The translations under genes were made by a program, and so were the position numbers. This document shows, in pieces, positions 9,548 to 19,464 of a stretch of 64,000 bases of DNA (position 1 is the first letter of the stretch; the number at the start of each line of letters is the position of its first letter). Under the pieces are notes generated by a model. That model saw only the letters and a list, made by a program, of their open reading frames with translations, was not told the origin of the DNA and did no database searches. The DNA is from Streptococcus sanguinis (GTDB lineage: Bacteria > Bacillota > Bacilli > Lactobacillales > Streptococcaceae), in contig NZ_LS483364.1 in NCBI RefSeq assembly GCF_900475275.1, forward strand, positions 1,178,001-1,242,000, written 5' to 3'.

Positions 9548-10888
9548 TTAATCGTCCTGAACGAGTCTTTTTGCGACTTCTTGTATTAGTTCTGATGTGG
9601 TCGGATGAGCAAAAACCGTTTCAAGAACTTGATCCAGCGTTGCTTCAGCCTGCCTCAGCAAAATCAAATTCTGCAGAAGATCTGTACCGTTCGGACCGAC
9701 GATGACAGCACCTAGTAGAAGATGGTATTGCTTTTCTGAGATTAGCTTGACATAGCCCTCCGTCTCACCTATAGCGATAGCCCGCCCATTATAAGAGAAA
9801 GGCAGCTGCTCGACCAGAACATCATAGCCCGCCTTCTCAGCCTCTTCCTTGCTGAGACCAAAAGAAGCCACTTCAGGATTGGTGTAGAGTGAACGGGGAA
9901 CACCCAGCGGATCAACTGCTTCTTCAGCTCTCCGGCAGATAGCTTTTACAGCCTTTATCCCTTCTGCACTAGCTACGTGAGCCAACATATAAGATTCCAA
10001 GAGATCACCGATAGCATAAACATGCTCTTTGGATGTTTCGTAGTATTGATCTACCTTGACAAAATTCCGTTCTGTCAAGGCTAAACCCATATCCTTGGCT
10101 AGCTCTAGGTTTGGTTTGCGGCCAGTAGCGACTAAAAGATGGTCGAAAGCAACCTGCTCGTTCTCAAGTAAGACAGAACTAGCAGTTACTTCCTTTATCT
10201 GCGCTCCCTGATAAATCATCACCCCCATTTTCTTTAGTTTCTTTTGAATCACATGTCGCGCTTCAGCTTCTTCGGTCAAAAGAATTTCCGGCGCAACCTC
10301 AATAACAGTGACCTCAACACCTAGAGGAGACATAGCGAAAGCTAGCTCAATTGCGATAACGCCACCTCCGATAATGACCAACTTCTCAGGAAGCTCCCTC
10401 AAGTCAAAAAACGTATCCGTCGTTAGATAGTCAACCTGTTCCAATCCCTTGATAGGAGGCACAAAAGGATAACTGCCAGTAGCCAAAATCACATCTTTGC
10501 CACTGATTTCTTTACCATTGACGGAGAAAGTTCGGTCTTTGACAAACTTGGCCTGCCCTTGGATATATTCAATACCTAAAGACTTAAAGCTAGCATGAAT
10601 TCCAGATTGCAAACTGGCAATAACCTGATTCTTTCGGTCTACCAATTTCTCAAAATCAATCCTTTCAAGCTTGCTCTCAATGCCATAACGCCTAGCTTCC
10701 GCCATTGTCAGCAACCAATGACCGTGCTGGAGATAAGCCTTAGACGGTATACATCCTACATTCAGGCAGGTTCCGCCGATAGACTTCTTTTCTACCACGG
10801 CCACCTTCTTACCCAAACGAGCTGCTTCTTCAGCAGCCACATAACCGCCCGGTCCAGCACCGATAATCAAAACATCATAAACAGACAA
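9548..10888 (-). CDS. lpd: Dihydrolipoamide dehydrogenase (E3), TTG start
   Basis: Reoxidises dihydrolipoamide on E2 and passes electrons through FAD to NAD+. The FAD motif GAGPGG, the redox disulfide GGTCLNVGC, the NAD motif GGGVIAIE and the C-terminal HPTTSE catalytic segment are present. There is no fused lipoyl domain. I choose TTG at 10888 (then SVYDVLIIG) because a perfect AGGAGG lies 6 bases upstream; an in-frame TTG at 10933 has no ribosome site and adds residues unlike the family. The protein is then 446 residues. It is the first gene of the operon, downstream of the cre-like site near 11071. Confidence 0.9.
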   Translation of the reverse strand: MSVYDVLIIGAGPGGYVAAEEAARLGKKVAVVEKKSIGGTCLNVGCIPSKAYLQHGHWLLTMAEARRYGIESKLERIDFEKLVDRKNQVIASLQSGIHASFKSLGIEYIQGQAKFVKDRTFSVNGKEISGKDVILATGSYPFVPPIKGLEQVDYLTTDTFFDLRELPEKLVIIGGGVIAIELAFAMSPLGVEVTVIEVAPEILLTEEAEARHVIQKKLKKMGVMIYQGAQIKEVTASSVLLENEQVAFDHLLVATGRKPNLELAKDMGLALTERNFVKVDQYYETSKEHVYAIGDLLESYMLAHVASAEGIKAVKAICRRAEEAVDPLGVPRSLYTNPEVASFGLSKEEAEKAGYDVLVEQLPFSYNGRAIAIGETEGYVKLISEKQYHLLLGAVIVGPNGTDLLQNLILLRQAEATLDQVLETVFAHPTTSELIQEVAKRLVQDD

Positions 10889-11068
10889 AGCAGGCCTCCT
10901 TTCATAAAATGCAAAGGGTGCTTCAACAATCAAAATGATTGCTGTCGGCTATAGATACAAAAAACATCTCATTATTTATTCATATACCTAAGACTCATCT
11001 CGAAATCTTAAGATACAGTCTGCTCTGAAAAAGATAAACCTCCTTTCTTCATTTTCTTCGTCTACACA

Positions 11069-11084
11069 TAGTAAGCGCTTACTT
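11069..11084. promoter_or_regulatory. cre-like CcpA site upstream of the lpd-E1-E2 operon
   Basis: A 14-bp perfect palindrome AGTAAGCGCTTACT sits just after the Clp stop and about 180 bases before lpd. It differs at one position from the CcpA consensus WTGNAANCGNWNNCW. I infer carbon catabolite control of the dehydrogenase operon. Confidence 0.6.
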
Positions 11085-11096
11085 TTTAGAGGGAAC

Positions 11097-13340
11097 TTAT
11101 ACCAAATAATTAAAATCCAGTTGCCTATCCTTCAAACTGACTTGAACTGTCAGTTCAGTTGTTTCCTTATTTTCAACCAAATAACGAGCCAAAGGCGTTT
11201 CTAGATAGCGCATAATGCTTCTTTGAATAGGACGAGCACCAAACTCCGGCTGGTAGCCATTCTGGGCTAAAAAAGCGTAAACTTCTTCGCTCAGATGAAG
11301 CTGAATCTTCTGATGTTTCAACCTTTCCTGAAGTTGATGAACCATAATTTTTACGATATTGATCATATCTTCTGCCGTCAGCGGATTGAAAATAACTGTC
11401 TCATCAATCCGATTTAAAAATTCTGGTCGAAAACTATGCTGCAACAGGGACAGAACTTCTTCCTGCGTTTCAGCAGTCAGTCCCTGTTCATTTTTGAGAC
11501 TTTCCAAAATCTGCTGGGAGCCAATATTGCTTGTCATAATCAAAATAGTATTTTTAAAGTCAATAGTACGCCCTTTCGAATCTGTCAAGCGTCCCTCGTC
11601 CAAGACTTGCAGCAGGGTGTTAAATACATCCGGATGGGCTTTCTCAATCTCATCCAGCAAGACAATCGAATAAAGCCTTCTACGAACAGCTTCTGTCAGC
11701 TGTCCTCCCTCTTCAAATCCTACGTAGCCTGGTGGCGGACCAACTAAACGAGCCACGGCATGTTTTTCCATGTATTCAGACATATCCAGTCGGACCATTT
11801 CCAACTCATTGCCAAACAGTCGCTCAGCAAGGGCTTTTGCCAGAGCAGTCTTCCCGACTCCAGTAGGCCCCAGAAAGATGAATGAACCAATAGGACGCTT
11901 TGGATTTTGAATTCCAGCTCTCGAGCGTAAAATGGCCTCCGAAACCTTTTGAACAGCTTGGTCTTGTCCTACAATTCTCTGGCGCAGGAGCTTGTCTAGA
12001 TTTAGCAGGTGTTCGCGCTCATTGTCCATGATTCCCTGCACTTTGATTCCCGTTATGCGCTCTACGATACTGGCTATATCCTCACGACTGACGTCTGGCT
12101 GATTAGTTCCCGATTGAGCTAGCTGGATTTTCTTGACAGCACAAGCCTCATCAATCAAGTCCAGTGCCTTATCAGGCAAATAACGATCTGACAGATAACG
12201 AATTGAAAGACTAATCGCTGCCTGCAGAGCTTCGTCCGTCAGCCTAACTCCGTGAAAGTCCTGATAATTCTCTCGCAGTCCTTGCAGAATTGTCAATGCC
12301 TTATCTTGATCAGGCTCCTCAATGCGAATGCGCTGGAAGCGCCCCTCCAAAGCTTGATCTAGCTCGAAGCTTTCTCGATAGGCAGCAAAAGTCGTTGTGC
12401 CGATGATATTAATCTGTCCCTGAGCCAAGAGCGGCTTTAAAAGATTACCTGCATCAAGAGAGCCCTCTGTCCGACCTGCTGTCACGATTTGGTGGATATC
12501 CTCAATATAAAGAATAATCTTCCTCTTAGCAGCCAGCACCTCATCCAAAACAGCCTTGAAGCGCTCTTCAAACTCTCCTCTATATTTAGTCCCGGCAATC
12601 AGTCCGCCTAGATTTAACTTAAAAACTTCCTTGCCCAGTAAATATTCTGGAACATCATCAGCAAGCAGTCTACCAACAAACCCCTCCATTACTTTGGATT
12701 TTCCAACACCTGGAAAGCCTATGAGAATGGCATTGCTCTTGTCTTTTCTGGAAAGGACACGGATAATATCATTGATTTCCTCTTGGCAGCCTATCACCTT
12801 CCTACCGGACTGGTCTGCCAACCACTGATTAAAGTTAGTTGCATATTTGCTCAGGGCTTGATAGCGACTCTCCTGACTGGAAGAGACTGCTCGTTTGCCT
12901 TGACGAACCTTATTCAACTTTTTCGCAACCAGTTCCTTATCAATCCCAGTCTGCTTTAAAAAAACAGTTATCGGATTCCTTTGCTGATGAAATAGACTGA
13001 GAATCAGGTGTTCTACTGTTACCACCTCATCTCTCAGTTCCGCCCTCTCAGCCTCCGCATCATCTAAAAGATTCTTGAGACGCTGACTATACTGACGGCC
13101 AAAGCGATTTGCGTCCGTATGCGAAAACACAGGAATTTTATCTAGTTCCTGATTGATGACGCTGATAAATTCATTAATATCAAGGTCCAAACCGGTATAG
13201 AATTCCAAGGCAAAAGCTTGAGGCTGGGTCAGCACTGTCCAAACATGCGGAATGTCCACTTGATAATTGTGTTTTTGAATAGCTAATTCCTTTGCAGCAT
13301 TTAGTACTTCTTGCAAAAGATGGGTATAGTGTTCAGTCAT
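11097..13340 (-). CDS. Clp-family double AAA+ ATPase without middle domain
   Basis: A 747-residue Hsp100 protein with a Clp N domain (about 1-145) and two AAA+ modules. Walker A motifs are GFPGVGKS (208-215) and GPTGVGKT (491-498); the D2 Walker B is LLDE (561-564). The first Walker B reads LYIEDIH (E280-D281) where the family has DE. The D1-D2 linker (about 405-450) is too short to hold a ClpB coiled-coil or even a ClpC-type middle domain. Between SNIGS and FRPEFLNR there is no visible IGF/LGF ClpP-docking tripeptide, so it may unfold or disaggregate without ClpP. It lies directly upstream of the dehydrogenase operon. I cannot assign it to clpB, clpC, clpE or clpL. Confidence 0.85.
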   Translation of the reverse strand: MTEHYTHLLQEVLNAAKELAIQKHNYQVDIPHVWTVLTQPQAFALEFYTGLDLDINEFISVINQELDKIPVFSHTDANRFGRQYSQRLKNLLDDAEAERAELRDEVVTVEHLILSLFHQQRNPITVFLKQTGIDKELVAKKLNKVRQGKRAVSSSQESRYQALSKYATNFNQWLADQSGRKVIGCQEEINDIIRVLSRKDKSNAILIGFPGVGKSKVMEGFVGRLLADDVPEYLLGKEVFKLNLGGLIAGTKYRGEFEERFKAVLDEVLAAKRKIILYIEDIHQIVTAGRTEGSLDAGNLLKPLLAQGQINIIGTTTFAAYRESFELDQALEGRFQRIRIEEPDQDKALTILQGLRENYQDFHGVRLTDEALQAAISLSIRYLSDRYLPDKALDLIDEACAVKKIQLAQSGTNQPDVSREDIASIVERITGIKVQGIMDNEREHLLNLDKLLRQRIVGQDQAVQKVSEAILRSRAGIQNPKRPIGSFIFLGPTGVGKTALAKALAERLFGNELEMVRLDMSEYMEKHAVARLVGPPPGYVGFEEGGQLTEAVRRRLYSIVLLDEIEKAHPDVFNTLLQVLDEGRLTDSKGRTIDFKNTILIMTSNIGSQQILESLKNEQGLTAETQEEVLSLLQHSFRPEFLNRIDETVIFNPLTAEDMINIVKIMVHQLQERLKHQKIQLHLSEEVYAFLAQNGYQPEFGARPIQRSIMRYLETPLARYLVENKETTELTVQVSLKDRQLDFNYLV

Positions 13341-13476
13341 ATAGTTCCCTCGCTTTTCTACTGAAAACCAAAGACAACTGCAAACAATATTTTAAAATTT
13401 AACCTATTTAAACAAAAACTTAACTCGATAATCTTATGTCTATTATATCATTTTCACAATCAATATACTAGAAAAT

Positions 13477-13492
13477 ATGTAAGCGTTTTACC
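13477..13492. promoter_or_regulatory. Weak cre-like site upstream of the Clp ATPase
   Basis: ATGTAAGCGTTTTACC matches the CcpA consensus except at two right-end positions, as if one extra T had been inserted. A TATAAT lies closer to the gene, at 13441-13446 on the minus strand. Confidence 0.35.
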
Positions 13493-13567
13493 GCTTTAAT
13501 CTAATTTTAATAAAACTTTGTGAAAAAAATAACACTGACTTATCCTAAAAGAACAAGCCAGCGATCT

Positions 13568-14911
13568 TTAAGTTATGATATTTTTAGCCAAACGATTAAG
13601 CCGCCACTGAAAAAGAATGCCGCTCATCACCAAGCTGGCAATGAGGCCGATCCAATATCCATAAGGGCCTAAACTAGTATAGTAATCTAAGAAGAGTCCC
13701 AGGGGAAGCGAAACTCCCCAATAAGCAATCAGACCCAAGTAAAACGGCACCTGAGTATCCTTATAGCCCCGAAGAATGCCCTGCAAAGGAGCCGCAAAAG
13801 TATCTGCCAACTGGAAAAAGAGGCTGTAGGTCAGAAAAACAGATGTCATACGTATAAACTCGGTATCCGAACCATAGAGTGCAGCCACTCGGTCTCGTAA
13901 GATATAGAGAAAGAGAAAGGTAAATCCAGCAATTCCCAAAGCCGTCAGCCGCCCAAGTTTACAGAATTTCTTAACATCGTCAGGACGATTGGCTCCAATT
14001 TCATAAGAAACAATGATGGACATTGAGGTTGAAATGCTCATAGGAAAGGCATACATTAAGTTTGAAAAATTCATGGCCGCCTGATGGCTGGCAATGATTA
14101 AAGATGAAAATTTAGCCATGACCAGGCCAACAACCGAGAAAATCACGACTTCAGCAAAAACCGTTCCTCCGATAGGCAGTCCAAGTCGAATGCCTTCGAT
14201 TAAGCCCTTTTTCTCTAACGGTCGAATCTTCAATAGCTCATAGGATTGGACTTTTGGATGTTTGACTGCTACTAACAAGGATATGAGGAGCAAAACCCAA
14301 TAAGCCAAAGAAGTCCCAAGTCCAGCTCCGGCTCCACCCATTTCTGGAAATCCAAATGCTCCGTATATTAGGGCATAATTGAAAGAGCCATTCAAGGGCA
14401 AGAGTAAGAGCATGAGATACATGGAAAGCTTAGTCAACCCTAGAGCATCAAACAGAGAACGGATGGTGCTAAAGAGCAAAAGAGGAATAATACCAAGCGC
14501 CAGATACCAAAGATAGTTCTTAGCTACTTCTTCTACTAAAGGCTCTAGTCCAAGGTGAGACAAAACCAGAGGAGCACCCACAAATACCAAGGCAAATAAA
14601 ATTAGCGATAACCCTAAAGAAAGATAAATAAACTGATAGAAATCAGCAGCAATTTTTTCTTTTTTGCCCTGTCCTAAATGATGCCCGATTATGGGTACTA
14701 AGGCCGAAACAATCCCTATCAGCAGGTCGAAAAATGGAATCCAAAGACTAGTTGCCATGGAAACACCAGCCAGATGCAAGGTGTCATACTGACCAGTCAT
14801 GGTCGTATCAACAAATGAAGCTGAAAAATTGGCCAGTTGGTAGATCAAAATCGGCAAAAAAATAGAAATAAAGAGCCGCATCCGCTGCTGTAAATTATGA
14901 GTTTGGTGCAT
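13568..14911 (-). CDS. MATE-family multidrug/cation efflux protein
   Basis: A 447-residue integral membrane protein with about 12 hydrophobic helices in two similar halves, and MATE-like segments such as ASFVDTTMTGQY near the N terminus and ANRPDDVKKF in the middle. These antiporters export cationic drugs against Na+ or H+. The gene stands alone: 227 bases separate it from the Clp gene and 115 from xpt. The substrate cannot be predicted. Confidence 0.88.
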   Translation of the reverse strand: MHQTHNLQQRMRLFISIFLPILIYQLANFSASFVDTTMTGQYDTLHLAGVSMATSLWIPFFDLLIGIVSALVPIIGHHLGQGKKEKIAADFYQFIYLSLGLSLILFALVFVGAPLVLSHLGLEPLVEEVAKNYLWYLALGIIPLLLFSTIRSLFDALGLTKLSMYLMLLLLPLNGSFNYALIYGAFGFPEMGGAGAGLGTSLAYWVLLLISLLVAVKHPKVQSYELLKIRPLEKKGLIEGIRLGLPIGGTVFAEVVIFSVVGLVMAKFSSLIIASHQAAMNFSNLMYAFPMSISTSMSIIVSYEIGANRPDDVKKFCKLGRLTALGIAGFTFLFLYILRDRVAALYGSDTEFIRMTSVFLTYSLFFQLADTFAAPLQGILRGYKDTQVPFYLGLIAYWGVSLPLGLFLDYYTSLGPYGYWIGLIASLVMSGILFQWRLNRLAKNIIT

Positions 14912-15026
14912 AGAAATCCCTCAAAAACTTTTTCTACCCAAGTAAAATCAACGAGCTTAAATTTTTAAAATATCAACTATCTTTACTATACTATAAGCCA
15001 GACAGATAGTCAAAAGGAAAAGGAAA

Positions 15027-15608
15027 TCATATATCTGCTTCAGCAAATACAACTTGCCCCTTCTCAAACCCTGCTATTCGCGCCAAAGAAAGGACACGAT
15101 AGCCAGCAGTTTCCAAAAGTTGACGGCCATCCTGAAACGATTTTTCAATGACAATACCAACTGCCTCAACCTGGGCTCCTGCTTGCTCAATAATGGTAAT
15201 CAATCCCTTGGCGGCCTGACCATTAGCTAAAAAATCGTCAATAATCAGCACCTTATCGTCAGAGTTGAGAAATTTCCCAGCAATCGAAACAGTCGAAGTC
15301 ACTTGCTTGGTAAAAGAATAAACTTCAGCCGTCAAAATTCCTTCTGTCATCGTGATGTTTTTGGCCTTCTTAGCGAAAATCATTGGTAGACCCAGTGCAT
15401 CCGCTACGAAGACCGCCGGAGCAATGCCAGAGGCCTCAATGGTCACTACCTTGGTAATTCCTGCGTCCTTTACCGCCTCCGCAAAGACCTGGCCAATCTC
15501 TTTCATCAATGAAAAATCAACCTGATGAGTCAGGAAAGAGTCAACTTTCAAGATATTTTCACCTAACACTTGTCCATCTCTAAGAATCCGTTCTTCTAAT
15601 TTTTTCAT
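15027..15608 (-). CDS. xpt: Xanthine phosphoribosyltransferase
   Basis: Converts xanthine and PRPP to XMP for purine salvage. The PRPP-binding loop [17 protein letters not shown] and the flap [12 protein letters not shown] are typical of Xpt. I choose ATG 15608 (MKKLEERIL) because AAGGAGG lies 4 bases upstream; the in-frame start at 15635 would add nine residues. The result is 193 residues, the usual length. It follows tatA but is separated from it by a hairpin. No purine riboswitch fits in the short gap and no pbuX follows. Confidence 0.94.
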   Translation of the reverse strand: MKKLEERILRDGQVLGENILKVDSFLTHQVDFSLMKEIGQVFAEAVKDAGITKVVTIEASGIAPAVFVADALGLPMIFAKKAKNITMTEGILTAEVYSFTKQVTSTVSIAGKFLNSDDKVLIIDDFLANGQAAKGLITIIEQAGAQVEAVGIVIEKSFQDGRQLLETAGYRVLSLARIAGFEKGQVVFAEADI

Positions 15609-15649
15609 TCGTCCTCCTTCCTTTCCAAAATCCATCTTGATTCTAGCAG

Positions 15650-15673
15650 AAAAACACGGCTATCCGTGCTTTT
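15650..15673 (-). terminator. Hairpin after tatA
   Basis: CACGG-ATAG-CCGTG followed by TTTTT on the minus strand, directly after the tatA stop. It leaves only about 40 bases for an xpt promoter, so read-through into xpt is possible. Confidence 0.6.
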
Positions 15674-15676
15674 CCT

Positions 15677-15865
15677 TTACTCTTTTTCATTTTTATTCTC
15701 GGTCTTTTCTTCTTCTCCAGCATGATTGACTGCTTTTTTGAATTCTGAAAACATTTTACCGATAGATTGCCCCAGTTCGGGCAGGCGTTTTGGTCCGAAA
15801 ATAAGCAGGGCGCCCAGAACAATAATGATTACCCCAGGTACTCCGATGTCTTTTAAAAGTCCCAT
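15677..15865 (-). CDS. tatA: Twin-arginine translocase subunit TatA
   Basis: A 62-residue single-span protein. The transmembrane helix (about 8-21) is followed by the FGPKRLPELG hinge and the amphipathic helix, then a charged tail rich in Glu and Lys. It forms the translocation channel with TatC. No TatB is present, as in minimal Gram-positive systems. The start overlaps the tatC stop by one base. The only visible Tat substrate in the window is EfeB. Confidence 0.95.
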   Translation of the reverse strand: MGLLKDIGVPGVIIIVLGALLIFGPKRLPELGQSIGKMFSEFKKAVNHAGEEEKTENKNEKE

Positions 15866-16581
15866 TAATTTCTCCTCGTTGATTTTCTTTGATAAATGAT
15901 GCGACTAAGCAGGATGCTGGCTTCATAGAGCAAAATCAAAGGCACTGTCATAGACAAGTCGCTGATAAAGTCGGCCGGTGTCAGGACAACAGCTAAAACC
16001 AGCAAAATGAAGTAAGCGTATCGTCTATATTTTACCAAAAATTTTGGATTGAGCAAACCGATAGAAGTCAGAAAGGACACCAGAACTGGCAACTCAAAAA
16101 GACAGGCAATCGGAATAGTGGTATGAAAGACGAAACTAAGATAATTCTGCGCTGTCAATCGAGTCTCAAAGAGGCCCTCACCCAGCGACAGCAAAACCTG
16201 CAAAATAGCCGGAGTCACAAAGTAAAAGCCGAAAGCCAGCCCCAGAACAAAACAGAGAAAGGTAGCCGGGATATAAGCGAAAACAGCCCGAGCTTCATTG
16301 GCTCGCAAAGCCGGTCGGACAAACTCCCAGACTTGATAAACAAGAAATGGCAAGGTCAGGGAAAAAGCGACCAGACTAGCCAGACTGATATAAATCCAAA
16401 GGATATCATCCGGCCCCAGCACCAGCAGCTTATTCTCAAAATTACTAGTCAGCCATCGATAAATATCAGCCGAAAAGAGCAAGCTAACCAGAAAAACCAC
16501 GAAAAAACAAGCCAATACCGCTAGAAAACGCCGTCTGAACTCTGTCAAATGCTCAATAATAGTCTGTTCTTTCTTATCCAT
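15865..16581 (-). CDS. tatC: Twin-arginine translocase subunit TatC
   Basis: The six-helix receptor that recognises RR signal peptides. The N-terminal cytoplasmic motif IIEHLTEFRRR and the conserved Pro/Glu-rich first periplasmic loop are visible. I prefer ATG 16581 (MDKKEQ), one base past the efeU stop (TAG-C-ATG); the longer frame to 16617 overlaps efeU and begins with unrelated residues. The protein is then 238 residues. It is co-transcribed with efeUOB, which suggests this Tat system mainly serves EfeB. Confidence 0.94.
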   Translation of the reverse strand: MDKKEQTIIEHLTEFRRRFLAVLACFFVVFLVSLLFSADIYRWLTSNFENKLLVLGPDDILWIYISLASLVAFSLTLPFLVYQVWEFVRPALRANEARAVFAYIPATFLCFVLGLAFGFYFVTPAILQVLLSLGEGLFETRLTAQNYLSFVFHTTIPIACLFELPVLVSFLTSIGLLNPKFLVKYRRYAYFILLVLAVVLTPADFISDLSMTVPLILLYEASILLSRIIYQRKSTRRN

Positions 16582-16582
16582 G

Positions 16583-18274
16583 CTACTGCTCACTTCTCTG
16601 ATTTTTAAAGCTAACATAGACCACCAGCAGGATAAAGAGCGCCTGACTAACTACCACTTCTATGCTTGGATAAATCCCCATCCAGTCTACTGTCACAAAA
16701 CCATTGATTAAGTGAGTCGGTAGGATATTAGTCAGCTGAAGGGCATGGATGCTGACGCCCAGCATTTTAAAGGCCAAGACATAGATTAGCCAGGTCAGCC
16801 AGAAGAAAATGCTGTGTGGTTTGAGAAGACCAGACGCCTTGCTCATGATAAAGGCCAGCAAGACCAAGACTAGAACAGCCAAGCCGATTCCCAAAAGGAA
16901 ATCAGTCATTGTGATGCGCGGTAGAATTCCCGCATAAAAGAGGATGGTCTCAGCCCCTTCACGGAAAACAGCCAGAAAGCTAAGAGCAAACATGGAAATA
17001 AAACTGCCTGTGGCTGTTACAGCCTTCATTTGGTTTTCCATAAAGTCATTCCATTTTTTGATAGATGCCTTGCTGTGCAGCCAGATACCAACCAATATCA
17101 TCATAGCGACAGCGAAAATTCCCACTGCACCTTCGATAATTTCACGATTGGATCCGGAAGCAACTGCCGGGAAAAGAAACTGCAGCAAAGCTGCAATCAC
17201 AGCACTGGCTAGAACTCCGCTTGCTGCGCCGGCATAAACCCATTTGAGTCCTTTTTTCATCTTTGAAGCTTTCAGAGTCGTTATCAAAGCCATGACAATC
17301 AAGAGCGCTTCTACACCCTCACGTAGCAAAATCAGCATAGCATCAAAAAAATGATAAGAAGCTGTTGTGTCAATCTGTGACAGCTCACTAATCAAGGATT
17401 CTAGCTGCTTTTGATACTTCTCTTCGCTACCCTTGACCATAATAACAGGCGTCTGACTCTCTACCTTGGTATAAAGCGAAGGATTATTGACACTGACATC
17501 TCCTTCTATCGTTGGCCAAATGGTGATGAACTCTTTCATCTTAGCAGCGGCCTTTTTATCATCTCCGCTTTGGAAGAGACTCAAAGCCTCCTCTAGCAGC
17601 TTAATCCCATCTTTCAGCGTCAGATTGCCAGCAGCTTCTTGGACTTTCTCGCCTTTGACAAAATGATCAATGGCGGTTTTCAAATCATCAAAAGAAGACT
17701 GAATCATATCAAAGTCAGTAGGCTCCGTCTCGATGGCGCTGCGCAGGAATGAAATGGCTGTTTCCACCTTGCCGTAATGGGCTGTGCTGTTGTCTCGCAC
17801 CACGCTTTCATTGGTAGTCCAGGTGCTATTCATCTTCTTGTATGCTTCTCGTGTCTCTTCTAAATCCTTAGCGCTAATGGCCTTTTGTAGATTTTCAAAT
17901 TTTGGCTCTAGCTTACTGAGAAGCTTCTTTTTCTCGGCCTCTAAGTCGACTGGATTCTGCTCTTTCTCAAATTTCAAGAGGGCCGAAGAGATCTGTGTCA
18001 GCTTCTCCTCCGTCACCTGACCCGATAAGTCTAGTACCTTGCTTACCTCTTGTCCCGCTGCAGAGTCGTGATTAGCCACCCTATCAAACTCAGTCTTGAT
18101 TTCTCTGACTAACTGCTTGGCTTTTTCCTGGTCCTTCTGCTTGACCGCAGTGCTGGCATCAGTGATTTTGACGAATAAACTGCTGTAGCTCTCGTCCGCT
18201 AAAACCGGCTTAGCTAAAACAACTAGCAAGAGACCCAATATCAACAGACTTTTATTCAAATAATTTTTGACCAA
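16583..18274 (-). CDS. efeU: FTR1-family iron permease with extracellular helical domain
   Basis: The iron-translocating subunit of EfeUOB. A signal peptide (about 1-26) precedes a ~280-residue Lys/Glu-rich extracytoplasmic domain, then about seven membrane helices. The two REXXE ferric-binding motifs are REGVE (318-322) and REGAE (438-442). The fused N-terminal domain makes it longer (563 residues) than E. coli EfeU. It overlaps efeB upstream by 23 bases, with tatC one base downstream. Confidence 0.93.
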   Translation of the reverse strand: MVKNYLNKSLLILGLLLVVLAKPVLADESYSSLFVKITDASTAVKQKDQEKAKQLVREIKTEFDRVANHDSAAGQEVSKVLDLSGQVTEEKLTQISSALLKFEKEQNPVDLEAEKKKLLSKLEPKFENLQKAISAKDLEETREAYKKMNSTWTTNESVVRDNSTAHYGKVETAISFLRSAIETEPTDFDMIQSSFDDLKTAIDHFVKGEKVQEAAGNLTLKDGIKLLEEALSLFQSGDDKKAAAKMKEFITIWPTIEGDVSVNNPSLYTKVESQTPVIMVKGSEEKYQKQLESLISELSQIDTTASYHFFDAMLILLREGVEALLIVMALITTLKASKMKKGLKWVYAGAASGVLASAVIAALLQFLFPAVASGSNREIIEGAVGIFAVAMMILVGIWLHSKASIKKWNDFMENQMKAVTATGSFISMFALSFLAVFREGAETILFYAGILPRITMTDFLLGIGLAVLVLVLLAFIMSKASGLLKPHSIFFWLTWLIYVLAFKMLGVSIHALQLTNILPTHLINGFVTVDWMGIYPSIEVVVSQALFILLVVYVSFKNQRSEQ

Positions 18275-19460
18275 GGTACTCTCCTTTTTTCACTCCACCA
18301 AAGCAAGCAAACAAACCACTACCGATATGCGTGACGTATTCATTCATCTTATCTTGAGCGCCTAGATTAGTTAGAACTTTGACAAAGCTGTCTGGATCTT
18401 TCTGGAAGGAAAGAAAGAGTAAGCCTGTGTCAAATTGACCAGTACTTTCATCAATCCCATCTGAATAAGAATAAGACCGGCGATATATAGGCTTATCAAC
18501 CTCCTTGGCCAAACGGACATGTGAATCCTCTGGCAGCAAGTCTAAGTCAACCTCGTCAAACTCGTCTTTCTTGCCAAAAGGCGCTCCGCTTTCCTTATAG
18601 CGGCCAAAAGTGTTTTCCTGCTCCTGCAGATTGGTCCGGTCCCAGGTCTCAAGGAACATCTGTATTCGGCGGACAGCCATGTAAGAGCCGCCCTGCATCC
18701 AGTCCTTGCTGTCGCACCAAATGACCTTGTCAAAATCTTTTTCCTTGGTCACATTGGCCGTGCCGTCCTTAAATCCAAAGAGATTACGAGGCGTTGACAT
18801 CCGGTCTCCGATAGCTGCAAAGCCTGATTGACTCCACTTCATAGTGATGGCATTTCTGCCCTTGCGGACCAGATTGCGGACCGCATGAAAGGCCACCTGC
18901 TCATCATCTGCACAGGCTTGAATGACAATATCGCCACCAGTATATTTTTCTTTGAGCTGCTCCTTTGGAAATGGCGGCAAATCCCGAAAAGCCTTAGGTC
19001 GTTTGTCTGACAAGCTCATTTTTTTCAGAAAAGAGGCTGAGACACCGAAGGTCAAGGTCAGTCGATAAGGGTTGAGACCGACAGTTTCTCCAGTATCCGT
19101 TGGCGGCAAAAGAGCATTGGAATTATCTTTTTTGACCAATTCTCCATCTACCAACTTCTCGCTATAGGCTGTCCAGTCCTTAAAGAGCTGGATAATGGCT
19201 TCCCTATCTGTCGTATGCAAATCCAACACAACAAAGTAGATATTCTTCTGCATTGGAGTTGTGATCCCCGCCTGATGCTCCCCGTAAAAGCTGATTTCTT
19301 CCTCACCGTCAGCGAATTTCTTATCTTCCTTGGCCTGATTAGCGAAAAAAGCAGATGCACCAGAGACACCCAGTGCAAGACCAGCGCCTCCAATCCCTGC
19401 TTTTTTAAGAAATTCACGACGATCCATCTTTTTATTAAACCATTTTTCGTCGTTTGTCAT
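18252..19460 (-). CDS. efeB: DyP-type heme peroxidase, Tat-exported
   Basis: A heme-dependent peroxidase exported folded, working with EfeO and EfeU in iron or heme-iron acquisition at low pH. The twin-arginine signal MDRREFLKKAG (RR at 14-15) is followed by a Gly/Ala-rich hydrophobic stretch. The catalytic motif GFKDGTANV and the C-terminal HIGSGLFACFGG segment are present. Length (402) fits the EfeB class. It starts 4 bases after the efeO stop. Export with its cofactor explains the adjacent tatAC. Confidence 0.94.
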   Translation of the reverse strand: MTNDEKWFNKKMDRREFLKKAGIGGAGLALGVSGASAFFANQAKEDKKFADGEEEISFYGEHQAGITTPMQKNIYFVVLDLHTTDREAIIQLFKDWTAYSEKLVDGELVKKDNSNALLPPTDTGETVGLNPYRLTLTFGVSASFLKKMSLSDKRPKAFRDLPPFPKEQLKEKYTGGDIVIQACADDEQVAFHAVRNLVRKGRNAITMKWSQSGFAAIGDRMSTPRNLFGFKDGTANVTKEKDFDKVIWCDSKDWMQGGSYMAVRRIQMFLETWDRTNLQEQENTFGRYKESGAPFGKKDEFDEVDLDLLPEDSHVRLAKEVDKPIYRRSYSYSDGIDESTGQFDTGLLFLSFQKDPDSFVKVLTNLGAQDKMNEYVTHIGSGLFACFGGVKKGEYLGQKLFE

Positions 19461-19464
19461 ATGA

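Noticed and set aside
10889..10933. Longer lpd start at TTG 10933
   Set aside because: No ribosome site, and the extra residues are unlike E3 N termini; TTG 10888 has AGGAGG at ideal spacing.
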